This document shows, piece by piece, positions 25,513 through 33,759 of a stretch of DNA of 64,000 nt; position 1 is the first letter of the stretch; each line of letters opens with the position of its first letter. The notes below the pieces were generated by a model. It was not told the origin of the DNA. It ran no database searches and saw only the letters and a list, made by a program, of their open reading frames with translations. Position numbers and translations under genes: made by a program. The DNA is from Marisalimonas sp016777705 (GTDB lineage Bacteria > Pseudomonadota > Alphaproteobacteria > Puniceispirillales > Marisalimonadaceae), in the NCBI RefSeq assembly GCF_047717795.1, contig NZ_CP159808.1, forward strand, positions 496,001-560,000, read 5' to 3'.

Positions 25513-26844
25513 TTACAGTTGTTCAAACTTAGCACCAATTTTTTTCATTTTATCTAAGAAAAAAGGAAATGATGATTTTATGGTATCAGTATTATCTACT
25601 TTAATTGGCTTTTCGCTTATTAGACCCAGACACAAAAAACTCATTGCAATTCTATGGTCCAAATTTGAGTTAATCTCAACGTTTTGATTTATTTGCCCCT
25701 GAGGGCCTATCCCTTTAACTATCATACTATTATGAGTATCAATTGTTTGTACTCCCACCTTTTGTAGCCCTTCGCAAACTGATTTGATTCTATCAGTTTC
25801 TTTATATCTGAGCTCTTCAACACCTTCCATGATAGTATCTCCTTCTGCCTTAACTGCCGCAATTGCCAGTATAGGATATTCATCAATCATAGAAGCAGCT
25901 CTTGATTTAGGAATAGTTATGCCATTTAATTTACTTGTCTCAGCAACTATATCAGCAATTAATTCACCATTCATTTCTCTTGAATTCATAAATTTAATCT
26001 TAGCGCCCATTTCTATAAGTGTCTTGAATAAACCTGTTCTCAACTCATTTACACACACATTCATAACTTTAACCTTGCTATTGGGAGTAATTAATGCTGA
26101 GACAATTGGAAATGAGGCACTAGATGGGTCTGATGGGACATTTATGTCTAATGGTTTAAGTGAAGGAATGCCCTCAAGTATGATTTTCCACTTTGAATTT
26201 TTTAATTTAATTGTTTCAATTTTAGCGCCAAAATATTTCAACATTCTTTCAGTATGATCTCTTGATAGTGAGGGTTCTATAATAGATGTTGTTCCTATTG
26301 ATGATAAGCCAGCAAGTAGGATGCTAGATTTAACTTGGGCAGATGCTACTGTACTTTCATATTCTATAGGTAATGTAATTTTACTTCCTTTTATCTTAAT
26401 GGGAAGGGTATCATTGTTAAAATTTTCTATAGTGGCGCCAGTTTCAATCAAGGGTGATATAATTCTTTTCATGGGTCTTTTTGAGAGAGATTGATCACCT
26501 ATGAAGGTTGCTTCAACGTCTGAACCTGCAACTAGGCCCATTAATAATCGTGCACCTGTTCCAGAATTTCCCATATCCAAAATATTATTGATACCTGATA
26601 AAGAACCTATTCCACTTCCAAAAACCTCCCATTTATTATTAGATAATTTGTTGATAGATACTCCCATTTTTCTAAGTGCATTAGCTGTTGCTAGGACATC
26701 TTCACTTTCTAAGAGATTATTAACAATTATTTTGCCAGTGACTGCAGAACCAATTATTAAAGATCTATGTGATATAGATTTATCTCCAGGGACTATCATT
26801 TCACCTGATAAATTTGAGCTTTTATGTGATATTATAGAATTCAA
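25513..26844 (-). CDS. aroA: 3-phosphoshikimate 1-carboxyvinyltransferase (EPSP synthase)
   Basis: This 443-residue enzyme transfers enolpyruvyl to shikimate 3-phosphate, the sixth step to chorismate. Family signatures are VPGDKSISHRSLIIGS (about 18-33), DMGNSGTGARLLMGLV (the PEP site), SAQVKSSILLAGL and VEELRYKETDRIKSVCEGL. It heads the minus-strand run and is divergent from the FYDLN gene, with about 140 bases between them that must contain both promoters. Class I/II assignment (glyphosate sensitivity) is not decided here. Confidence 0.96.
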   Translation of the reverse strand: MNSIISHKSSNLSGEMIVPGDKSISHRSLIIGSAVTGKIIVNNLLESEDVLATANALRKMGVSINKLSNNKWEVFGSGIGSLSGINNILDMGNSGTGARLLMGLVAGSDVEATFIGDQSLSKRPMKRIISPLIETGATIENFNNDTLPIKIKGSKITLPIEYESTVASAQVKSSILLAGLSSIGTTSIIEPSLSRDHTERMLKYFGAKIETIKLKNSKWKIILEGIPSLKPLDINVPSDPSSASFPIVSALITPNSKVKVMNVCVNELRTGLFKTLIEMGAKIKFMNSREMNGELIADIVAETSKLNGITIPKSRAASMIDEYPILAIAAVKAEGDTIMEGVEELRYKETDRIKSVCEGLQKVGVQTIDTHNSMIVKGIGPQGQINQNVEINSNLDHRIAMSFLCLGLISEKPIKVDNTDTIKSSFPFFLDKMKKIGAKFEQL

Positions 26845-26922
26845 TCTGATTTAACCTTTTTAAAAAAATATCAATAATATATAACTAAATTTCTAAAAAT
26901 TAACATAATTATTAAAAATATT

Positions 26923-26950
26923 TTGACAGAGTTACTTTTTTTAGTCTAAT
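26923..26950 (+). promoter_or_regulatory. Likely sigma-70 promoter for the FYDLN gene
   Basis: A perfect -35 TTGACA (26923-26928), a 16-base spacer and TCTAAT (26945-26950) lie about 35 bases before the start. This is the clearest consensus promoter in the window. Its transcript could also carry the tRNA-Ala ten bases after the gene. Confidence 0.5.
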
Positions 26951-26985
26951 CGGTTTGTGTATTTTTATTATAGAGGAGAAGATTA

Positions 26986-27375
26986 ATGGCCAAGCCTGAA
27001 TGGGGTGTAAAAAGAATATGTCCAGCTTGTGGATTTAAATATTATGATTTTAATAAATCTCCTATTACGTGTCCTTCATGTAAGGTGGAATTTGACCCCG
27101 ATGTATATTTAAAAAGTAGAAAAGGCAAAAATTTTTCACCAAAAGTAGCTATTGAAAACAACGATGATATAAACAATATAGATGAAATAGAGGTTGAGAA
27201 CGACGAAGAAGTAGTGAATGATGATGATCCGATATTGGAAATAAATAAAGATGATAAAAATAATGATAGTGACGAGAACGATAGTATTTCTGATGATGTC
27301 CATTATATTGAAGAAACTGATATGAATGAAGATGACGAGACTGGCGTAGAAATTATAGAAGATCAAAAAAATTAA
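26986..27375 (+). CDS. TIGR02300 family protein (FYDLN acid domain)
   Basis: The 129-residue protein has the alphaproteobacterial N-terminus MAKPEWGVKRICPACGFKYY, followed by DFNKSPITCPSCKVEFDP; the two CxxC pairs probably form a zinc ribbon. The remainder, from about residue 55, is extremely acidic and low in complexity (runs of D, E and N), presumably disordered. The family is conserved in the class next to aroA but has no established function. An AGAGGAGA ribosome site precedes the ATG. It lies 10 bases upstream of tRNA-Ala. Confidence 0.92.
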   Translation: MAKPEWGVKRICPACGFKYYDFNKSPITCPSCKVEFDPDVYLKSRKGKNFSPKVAIENNDDINNIDEIEVENDEEVVNDDDPILEINKDDKNNDSDENDSISDDVHYIEETDMNEDDETGVEIIEDQKN

Positions 27376-27385
27376 ATATAAATTG

Positions 27386-27461
27386 GGGGCTATAGCTCAG
27401 CTGGGAGAGCGCTACACTGGCAGTGTAGAGGTCAGCGGTTCGAACCCGCTTAGCTCCACCA
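27386..27461 (+). tRNA. tRNA-Ala (GGC)
   Basis: The 76-base gene folds as a full cloverleaf. Acceptor GGGGCTA pairs with TAGCTCC, the D-arm is GCTC/GAGC, the anticodon stem CTACA/TGTAG encloses loop CTGGCAG with anticodon GGC, and the T-arm GCGGTTCGAACCCGC is followed by A73 and encoded CCA. It follows the FYDLN gene by 10 bases and may be processed from the same transcript. Confidence 0.96.
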
Positions 27462-27488
27462 TTTATTTTAAAACTGGAAATTTTAAAA

Positions 27489-28427
27489 ATGACTATAGTA
27501 GCTTTTTATAGTAAAGGAACTTCTATAGAGGTTCAAAACACTTGGAGTAAAAGATTAAAGTTCTATTACCCATCGTTAAAGTTGGTGCCTCTTTTGTCAG
27601 AAGAAGCAAAGTTTGCAACTGTTGCTTTATTATGGAAAGCACCTCTGAATTATTTAAATAAAATGACTAGGATAAAAGGGTTAATATCTTTAGGTCAAGG
27701 TGTTGATCACATATTAAATGGAAATTTAATTCCTGAAAATATTCCTGTAGTCAGGATAGTTGATCCTTATATGGCTAAATCAATGAGCCATTGGGTTTTG
27801 TTATCCATATTAAATATTATAAGAGACACTTATGGATATTTTAGTCAAGAAAATACAAAAATATATAAACCAAGAGATGAAAAAAACTTTTTATCATTAA
27901 AAATTGGAGTTTATGGTATTGGAGCTATCGGTAGTGTGGTAGCGAAAGATCTTAGCTACATGGGTTTTAATGTACAAGGTTGGAGTAGAACTAAAAAAAA
28001 AATTAAAACAATTACATGTTTGTCTGGAAGTGAGGGTTTTCAAGCATTAATCACAAATAGTGATATTCACGTTTGTCTCCTTCCACTTACACCGTCAACA
28101 GAAAATATCTTCAATAAACATAAATTTATAAACATGAAAAAAGGATCGTGTTTTATTAATGCTGGCAGAGGCGAGCATGTTGACGAAAATCATTTGTTAG
28201 ATAGTTGTAGATCAGGGCATATTTCGAATGCTGTTTTAGATGTCTACAGGAATGAACCTTTACCTAAAAACCATCCTTTTTGGAAACAAGACAATATTAG
28301 GTTATGGCCTCATGTTGCTGCTGAAACTAATCCAGAAACTGCTGCTAAACAAATAGCTAACGCTATCAAATGTCTTGATAATAACATTGTTCCACCAAAT
28401 ACTGTAGATAGAACTCTAGGTTATTAA
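27489..28427 (+). CDS. ghrA: Glyoxylate/hydroxypyruvate reductase A-like dehydrogenase
   Basis: The 312-residue D-2-hydroxyacid dehydrogenase has the GhrA layout: LISLGQGVDHIL in the substrate domain, GVYGIGAIGSVVAKDL as the NAD(P) Rossmann motif (about 139-154), NAGRGEHVDE and the catalytic His in WPHVAAETNPETAAKQI. GhrA reduces glyoxylate and hydroxypyruvate; the true substrate may differ. Only a weak ribosome site (GGAA) is present. It starts 27 bases after tRNA-Ala and is followed by the HpaI aldolase and a second dehydrogenase, forming a hydroxyacid module. Confidence 0.85.
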   Translation: MTIVAFYSKGTSIEVQNTWSKRLKFYYPSLKLVPLLSEEAKFATVALLWKAPLNYLNKMTRIKGLISLGQGVDHILNGNLIPENIPVVRIVDPYMAKSMSHWVLLSILNIIRDTYGYFSQENTKIYKPRDEKNFLSLKIGVYGIGAIGSVVAKDLSYMGFNVQGWSRTKKKIKTITCLSGSEGFQALITNSDIHVCLLPLTPSTENIFNKHKFINMKKGSCFINAGRGEHVDENHLLDSCRSGHISNAVLDVYRNEPLPKNHPFWKQDNIRLWPHVAAETNPETAAKQIANAIKCLDNNIVPPNTVDRTLGY

Positions 28428-28499
28428 ATATATAAATTAACTTTCCATAGTTAAACTTTACATTATAATATAAGTCTGTTTGATGTTTTGGAGAGTGCT

Positions 28500-29246
28500 A
28501 TGGACTTTAAGAATAGAATTATAAACTCAGACCAAATACGTGGTGCAATGATATTTGAATTTTTTAGCCCAGGTATTCCTCTAATATTAAAAAATGCTGG
28601 ATGTGATTTTATAATATTTGATATGGAACATGGTGGACTTTCCTTAGAGCAATTTAAAAATTTGGCGGCTATAAGTAACGCGAATAAGATACTTCCTTTT
28701 ATAAGAATACCAGAATTAAGTTATAACTATATAACTAGAGCTCTAGACCTCGGAGCGGCTGGTATAATGACCCCTATGGTTAATAGTGCTGAAGAAGCAA
28801 AAACCATAGTTCAATCTTCTAAATATCCACCTTTAGGTTTGAGAGGGGCTGGATTTGGTTTTGCCCATGATAATTATGTGAATAAAAATCCATTGTCTTA
28901 CATGCAAGAAGCTAATAAAAAACTCATAAATATTATCCAAATCGAAACTAGCTCAGGTTTAAAAAATGTAGAAGAAATAGCTTCAATTGATGGTGTTGAT
29001 TGTTTATGGGTAGGTCATTTTGATTTAACAAACTTTCTAGAAATACCAGGAGATTTCAAATCTCCAATTTATTTAGATGCTATAAATAGAATTGTATCTG
29101 CCGCAAAATCGAACAATAAAAGTCTTGGTATAATGGTTAATAGTAAGTCGGAGCTTGAAATGTATTCTAATCTTGGTTTTAATATAATTGCAGTAGGAAC
29201 GGAAATGAAACTTTTAGGTGATGGAATATCAAATTTATTAAACTAA
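28500..29246 (+). CDS. HpcH/HpaI aldolase family protein
   Basis: The 248-residue TIM-barrel aldolase belongs to the class II pyruvate aldolase group. FIIFDMEHGGLSLEQ contains the family's metal/catalytic acidic residue and His, and PFIRIPELSYNYITRALDLGAAGIMTPMV (in part) and DCLWVGHFDLTNF are typical. Family members cleave 4-hydroxy-2-oxoacids or 2-dehydro-3-deoxyglucarate to pyruvate plus an aldehyde such as tartronate semialdehyde. The ATG at 28500 is chosen because TTGGAGAG lies seven bases upstream; an in-frame TTG at 28488 would place that site inside the gene. It lies between two hydroxyacid dehydrogenases. A related aldolase starts at 63587. Confidence 0.85.
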   Translation: MDFKNRIINSDQIRGAMIFEFFSPGIPLILKNAGCDFIIFDMEHGGLSLEQFKNLAAISNANKILPFIRIPELSYNYITRALDLGAAGIMTPMVNSAEEAKTIVQSSKYPPLGLRGAGFGFAHDNYVNKNPLSYMQEANKKLINIIQIETSSGLKNVEEIASIDGVDCLWVGHFDLTNFLEIPGDFKSPIYLDAINRIVSAAKSNNKSLGIMVNSKSELEMYSNLGFNIIAVGTEMKLLGDGISNLLN

Positions 29247-29273
29247 AAAATAAAGCCTTACGGAGAATCTAAA

Positions 29274-30251
29274 ATGTTTAAAGTTGGAATTTCTGGTGAT
29301 TTGCTGAATAGCGAAAATAAACCTTGTTTTGGAGACGCTCCTCTAGAGTTATTGAAAGTAAGAAAAGATATTGAATTTTTTTGGATGGATAACTCTATTA
29401 CAGAAGTTTCATCTAAAATGGCATCACAATTTGACGCTATACTTCTTAATCTTCCAAAAGCTAATTTAGAAACTGTTTCAAATAAAAATTGTAAACTCAA
29501 AATAATTTCTCGTTTTGGTGTAGGCTTTGATTCTGTTGACATAGCTGCTATGAAAGAGAAAGGTATAGTTGTAACTAACACGCCTAATGCCGTGAGAAGA
29601 CCTGTGGCAGTTGCTGCTTTAACAATGATATTTGCAATGGCAAGCAAATTGATAATTAAAGATAAACTGGTTCGAGAAGGAAATTGGAATGAGAGAACTA
29701 ACAATATGGGCGTAGGTCTCTCAAAAAAAACTTTGGGTATTATTGGAGCTGGAAGCATAGGTACAGAAACAATAAAGCTTTCGAAGCCTTTTTTTAAAAA
29801 TATTTTAGCATACGATCCTTTTTTGTCGGAACAGCAAATTCATGAAAAAGGTGCTGTAAAATCAGATTTACATCAATTATCATCAAAATGTGATTTTATT
29901 GTGATTCTCTGTAATCTTGATGAAAGCACTAAAGGAATGATAAACGAAACATTTTTGTCAAATATGAAAGAAAGTGCTTATATTTTTAACCTTTCAAGAG
30001 GTCCAGTTATCAATGAAAGACATTTAGAAAAGGCATTAGAGAATAAAGCAATTTCTGGAGCAGGTTTGGATGTTACAAATACAGAACCTATTTCATTAGA
30101 TAGTAAGCTTTTGTCTTTTAGCAATGTTGTCATTACTCCACACGCATTATGTTGGACAGATGAATGCTTTAACGACATAGCTGAAGAAGCAATCAAATCT
30201 ATATTAAATTTTATAGATAAAAAGCCAATTTTAAATCAGGTTAACAAATAA
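29274..30251 (+). CDS. D-isomer 2-hydroxyacid dehydrogenase (phosphoglycerate dehydrogenase-like)
   Basis: A 325-residue dehydrogenase with ISRFGVGFDSVDIAAMKEKG and TPNAVRRPVAVAALTMIFAM in the substrate domain, Rossmann motif LGIIGAGSIGTETIKL, NLSRGPVINERHLEKAL and the catalytic His in VVITPHALCWTD. It lacks the regulatory ACT domain of SerA, so it is probably a catabolic reductase. A good ACGGAGAA site precedes the ATG. It resembles the enzyme at 62590 in overall architecture, and both are next to HpaI aldolases. Substrate unknown. Confidence 0.85.
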   Translation: MFKVGISGDLLNSENKPCFGDAPLELLKVRKDIEFFWMDNSITEVSSKMASQFDAILLNLPKANLETVSNKNCKLKIISRFGVGFDSVDIAAMKEKGIVVTNTPNAVRRPVAVAALTMIFAMASKLIIKDKLVREGNWNERTNNMGVGLSKKTLGIIGAGSIGTETIKLSKPFFKNILAYDPFLSEQQIHEKGAVKSDLHQLSSKCDFIVILCNLDESTKGMINETFLSNMKESAYIFNLSRGPVINERHLEKALENKAISGAGLDVTNTEPISLDSKLLSFSNVVITPHALCWTDECFNDIAEEAIKSILNFIDKKPILNQVNK

Positions 30252-30255
30252 TGAT

Positions 30256-30720
30256 TTAAGCAGCTTCATCTTGAATGGTTTGTGAAATTACAGCTATTGC
30301 ACTTTGACTAGTCTTACACCCTCTTAACTTGGTAATGAGCTCGTCTTTTTTTAGCAATCTCGATACAAGGGCAAGTGCTTGCAGATGTTTAGAACCATTA
30401 TTAGAGGGTGCTAAAAGTAAAAAAATGATATCTACCGGCTGATCGTCATTTGCATTGAAATCAAGGCCACTGGACAAAATAGCTAAAAAACCTATTGGTT
30501 TATCTAGTGAACTTTCAGTGGTGTGGGGAATGGCTATCCCATTACCAACAGCTGTTGAACCAAGCTTTTCTCTTTTAATTAAGTTATCTAATATTGTTTT
30601 GTGGCTAACTTTAATTTTTCTTTCAGCTAATGTGCTCAAGGCGTCAAGGACATGTTTTTTACTTGAGGCATTAAAATCAATTAAAATTGATTCCTCTGAC
30701 AAGATATCATTGATATTCAT
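30256..30720 (-). CDS. ptsN: PTS IIA-like nitrogen-regulatory protein PtsN
   Basis: The 154-residue EIIA(Ntr) protein carries the phosphorylated histidine H66 in VGNGIAIPHTTES and the family core KREKLGSTAVG. In the nitrogen PTS it is phosphorylated through PtsP and NPr and controls potassium uptake and other processes. Its usual neighbours rpoN and hpf are missing: the next upstream gene is lptB. The HPr kinase/EIIA-man/HPr genes that often lie between chvG and ahcY are also missing, so its phosphate donor is not in the window. Converges with the dehydrogenase gene 4 bases away. Confidence 0.92.
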   Translation of the reverse strand: MNINDILSEESILIDFNASSKKHVLDALSTLAERKIKVSHKTILDNLIKREKLGSTAVGNGIAIPHTTESSLDKPIGFLAILSSGLDFNANDDQPVDIIFLLLAPSNNGSKHLQALALVSRLLKKDELITKLRGCKTSQSAIAVISQTIQDEAA

Positions 30721-30817
30721 TCCTATATCCTATTAAAAACTTACCAAAATTAAATTTGTGTGTTTTGATAATACCATCAAACAAATCAGTCAAGAACATA
30801 TTTAATAAAATTTGAGA

Positions 30818-31612
30818 TTAAAAAAAACTATTTCCAAGATAAACATCTCTAACTCTTCTATCAGCTTTTACTTGGCTTGGAGTACCTGTCATTATCAGTG
30901 ATCCATTAAATAGTATATAAGCTCTATCTACTATATCCAATGTTTCTCTCACATTATGATCTGTAATTAAGACTCCTATATTTTTTGATTTCAATTTATT
31001 AATTAAATTTTTAACATCATTGACTGCAATGGGGTCTATACCAGCAAGTGGTTCATCTAGCAAAATATAACTAGGATTCGTTGCCAAGGCTCTTGCAATT
31101 TCAACACGTCTTCTTTCTCCACCAGATAAGGTTGCACCATATGAGTTTCTTATATGATTAATATTAAACTCTGCCAATAGGTCTTCTAATATTTCATATT
31201 TTTCATTCGTTGTAATATTCAAAATTTCTAAAATAGATAATATGTTTTCTTCAACAGTTAATCCTTTGAATATAGATGATTCTTGTGGTAAATATCCAAT
31301 TCCTTTTCTTGCACGAACATGCATCGGCAAGTGACTTATACTAGATTTGTTAAGTAAAATGTCTCCTTTATCACAATCTATTAAACCTGCTATCATATAA
31401 AAACAAGTAGTTTTACCCGCTCCATTAGGGCCAAGGAGTCCTACAGCTTCTCCTTTTTCAAGATTCATAGAAACTTGATTAACCACAGCCTTCTTATCAT
31501 AAGTTTTTGAAATAGAATCAATTAATAATCCGTCTTTTAATTGTATTTGACGTTCATCAGGGAAAATATTAGCTTTTGTGCTGGAAATATTACTTGATGA
31601 GTATGCCTTCAA
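30818..31612 (-). CDS. lptB: LPS export ABC transporter ATP-binding protein LptB
   Basis: The 264-residue ATPase has Walker A GPNGAGKTTCFYMI, signature LSGGERRRVEIARAL, Walker B YILLDEPLAGIDPIA and the switch His in LITDHNVRETLDI, all standard for LptB. With LptF/LptG it drives lipopolysaccharide from the inner membrane to the LptC-LptA bridge. It has about 25 extra N-terminal residues (MKAYSSSNISSTKANIFPDE) relative to the usual length of about 240. An internal start is possible but none is marked by a clear ribosome site. It follows lptA by 31 bases. Presence indicates an LPS-bearing outer membrane. Confidence 0.95.
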   Translation of the reverse strand: MKAYSSSNISSTKANIFPDERQIQLKDGLLIDSISKTYDKKAVVNQVSMNLEKGEAVGLLGPNGAGKTTCFYMIAGLIDCDKGDILLNKSSISHLPMHVRARKGIGYLPQESSIFKGLTVEENILSILEILNITTNEKYEILEDLLAEFNINHIRNSYGATLSGGERRRVEIARALATNPSYILLDEPLAGIDPIAVNDVKNLINKLKSKNIGVLITDHNVRETLDIVDRAYILFNGSLIMTGTPSQVKADRRVRDVYLGNSFF

Positions 31613-31643
31613 TCTTTCTAATTCTTCTTTTAATGTACTCAGT

Positions 31644-32453
31644 TTAATCTCCCTTAACTTTATTTTTGGTGGGTGAAAACACTCCCTTTACTCGTTGTCC
31701 TTTTTTTCGATTTCCAATTATGTTGCTTATGCCAGATTTAAGGTTTGTTATTCCCCTAGAACCTCTAATAGTTGATTTTTTATTAATTATAACAACGTTT
31801 CCCGTTAGTTTTATGATTTCATCCGAAGAGTTGTAAACTCCTAAATCAGCTTTTGATTTTTGTTCTTTTTTTACATTTTCAATAACTACATTTCCCTTGG
31901 CGGTAGCTTTTTTTAAAGTTTGTTCTTTACCTGTAAAGTCTGCTTTAACGTTTTCTCCAAAAATTGTTGTTTTATTTGGTAAAGTGATTTTGACATTCCC
32001 GCTTGCTTCAGCTTTTTTATTTAAATCATTAAATTTAATCATTTTTGAAGACTCAATATGTCCTGATGGAGATGAAAAAGTTTGAAATGACCCAGTTATC
32101 AATGCAATTTTAGAATTTAGATCATATGTCATAAATTGCCCTGTTGCTTTAGCTTTACCTTTTGTTAAAATAACATTTGTTTTAGCAGTTATTTTTGTTA
32201 ATTTATTTTCGCCATTTTCTTCTATATATATAGCTTTAACTAAATTTGCTTTTAGTATTAGGCCATCTTTTCTTAATATTACGTTTCCTTTTGCTAAGTA
32301 ATACTTTTCTTTCTCAAACCATTCGAGGGATTCATCTGCCTCTACTGTAAGTTTGGATAATTTTTCTTTTTGATCCTCTTTTGATAAGGCAAGATATGGG
32401 CACAAAGAGAATATTAAATAAAATATTAAAAGATAAATTTTTTTAGGTTTCAT
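31644..32453 (-). CDS. lptA: LPS transport periplasmic protein LptA
   Basis: A 269-residue exported protein with signal peptide MKPKKIYLLIFYLIFSLCPYLALS. The OstA-like beta-jellyroll follows (LAKGNVILRKDGLILKANLV, then GKAKATGQFMTYDLNSKIAL), and the basic C-terminus ends NRKKGQRVKGVFSPTKNKVKGD. It forms the periplasmic bridge along which LPS slides. It is longer than E. coli LptA (about 185), as is usual in alphaproteobacteria. It overlaps the lptC 3' end by 11 bases and precedes lptB. Confidence 0.88.
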   Translation of the reverse strand: MKPKKIYLLIFYLIFSLCPYLALSKEDQKEKLSKLTVEADESLEWFEKEKYYLAKGNVILRKDGLILKANLVKAIYIEENGENKLTKITAKTNVILTKGKAKATGQFMTYDLNSKIALITGSFQTFSSPSGHIESSKMIKFNDLNKKAEASGNVKITLPNKTTIFGENVKADFTGKEQTLKKATAKGNVVIENVKKEQKSKADLGVYNSSDEIIKLTGNVVIINKKSTIRGSRGITNLKSGISNIIGNRKKGQRVKGVFSPTKNKVKGD

Positions 32454-33021
32454 TTTTTCTTGATAAAAGCATTGTCAAAACTGCTTTTCCTTTAATTTTA
32501 ATATATTCCCCGTTCTTTCTTAAATCTAAACCGTTTCCGTTAATTTTGGTATTTCCTGAAATAATTTTAACTTTGTCAACTGTAGAAAAATTACCTTTTT
32601 TCAATGTTCCAACTAAGGTTTTTGTTTCTAAAACAAAATTTCTTGTCCTTTTTATGATTTTTACTTTATTCGAAAAATCAAAGTTTTCATAGTTATTTGA
32701 TACTATAGCATGGCCTGCAATAATTTCTGTTAAAATACCATTTTTATCAATTGTAGTTAAAGAGTTTTCTAAAATAACTTTATTAGCTTCAGTTTTACTC
32801 TCTTGGAGAGTTTCAGCTACTATTAAAAATTTTTCACCTCTTTTATTCTTTTGGTGAATTCGTACTCCACTAATTCTTTCTAAGTCTTCTTTTTTTGTTT
32901 TAATTATAGCATTATTATTGTTTTTATAAAATTCACTTACAAAAATATTAATTATAAAAATTAAAACTAAAGTTATGATTAATGAAGCAAAGATAAATTT
33001 CTTATTAATTAATCTAAGCAT
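32443..33021 (-). CDS. lptC: LPS export protein LptC
   Basis: A 192-residue bitopic protein with one N-terminal membrane anchor (about residues 10-31, FIFASLIITLVLIFIINIFV) and a periplasmic jellyroll with the pattern ...SGVRIHQKNKRGEKFLIVAE and GNTKINGNGLDLRKNGEYIK. It passes LPS from LptBFG to LptA. The assignment comes mainly from architecture and from its place before lptA, with which it overlaps by 11 bases. Confidence 0.85.
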   Translation of the reverse strand: MLRLINKKFIFASLIITLVLIFIINIFVSEFYKNNNNAIIKTKKEDLERISGVRIHQKNKRGEKFLIVAETLQESKTEANKVILENSLTTIDKNGILTEIIAGHAIVSNNYENFDFSNKVKIIKRTRNFVLETKTLVGTLKKGNFSTVDKVKIISGNTKINGNGLDLRKNGEYIKIKGKAVLTMLLSRKNET

Positions 33022-33054
33022 TGTCCCTAAAAACTTCTCTAAAATAATAAATAA

Positions 33055-33678
33055 TTAATGTGAAAAAATATCTAAATTGTCAAAACCAGTTAAATCTAAT
33101 TTTGATCTTGTTTTTAAAAAATCAAAACAAAACTTAGCTAAATCTTCTCTATTTTCACGTTGGAGAAGTAAATCTAACTTTTTCTTAATTTGGTGAAGAT
33201 ATAAAACATCGTAGGCAGCATATTTTAACTGTGATGGATTTAACGTTTTAGCTCCCCAATCAGAGGTCTGATTTTGTTTGTCTAATTCAAATCCAAGTAA
33301 ATCTCTACATAAATCAGCTAGGCCATGTCTGGCACCAAAAGTCCTTGTTAGCTTTGAAGCTATTTTGGTGCAATATATTGAACCATTGATTTCGCATATA
33401 TTTTTTTCAATAGCAGCAATATCAAATCTAGCAAAATGAAATAATTTAATTGATTTATTATCTCTGAATATTTTTTTTAAATTTGAAAAACTTTCCTTTT
33501 TTTTAATAGCCTCTGTTGTGATTTGTATAAGGTGAGCATTTCCGTCTCCACTTGACAACTGAACTAAGCAAAGACGATCTCTTTGTAAGTTTAGTCCCAT
33601 AGTTTCGGTATCTATAGCTATAACACTACCAAAGCTTATGTCTGACGGAATGTCATTTTGATGAAGAAAATAAGTCAT
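33055..33678 (-). CDS. Ribonuclease D-like 3'-5' exonuclease
   Basis: A 207-residue DEDDy exonuclease: IAIDTETMGLNLQRDRLCLV provides D and E, LFHFARFDIAAIE the second Asp, and KYAAYDVLYLHQIKKKL the Tyr and last Asp. It has only the catalytic domain; the HRDC domains of full RNase D (about 375 aa) are missing. Such short RNase D-like proteins precede lptC in many alphaproteobacteria. It probably trims structured RNA 3' ends such as tRNA precursors. It lies 33 bases before lptC and may be cotranscribed. Confidence 0.9.
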   Translation of the reverse strand: MTYFLHQNDIPSDISFGSVIAIDTETMGLNLQRDRLCLVQLSSGDGNAHLIQITTEAIKKKESFSNLKKIFRDNKSIKLFHFARFDIAAIEKNICEINGSIYCTKIASKLTRTFGARHGLADLCRDLLGFELDKQNQTSDWGAKTLNPSQLKYAAYDVLYLHQIKKKLDLLLQRENREDLAKFCFDFLKTRSKLDLTGFDNLDIFSH

Positions 33679-33759
33679 TTATTACACGCAACACTTTAAA
33701 AAAAATATAAATGTTATAATATCATATTATGATAACAAATCATCTATATATTTTTATAC

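Noticed and set aside
27386..27461. tRNA-associated integration site
   Set aside because: No integrase or duplicated tRNA 3' end is visible near tRNA-Ala, tRNA-Thr or tRNA-Phe; the neighbours are core genes.
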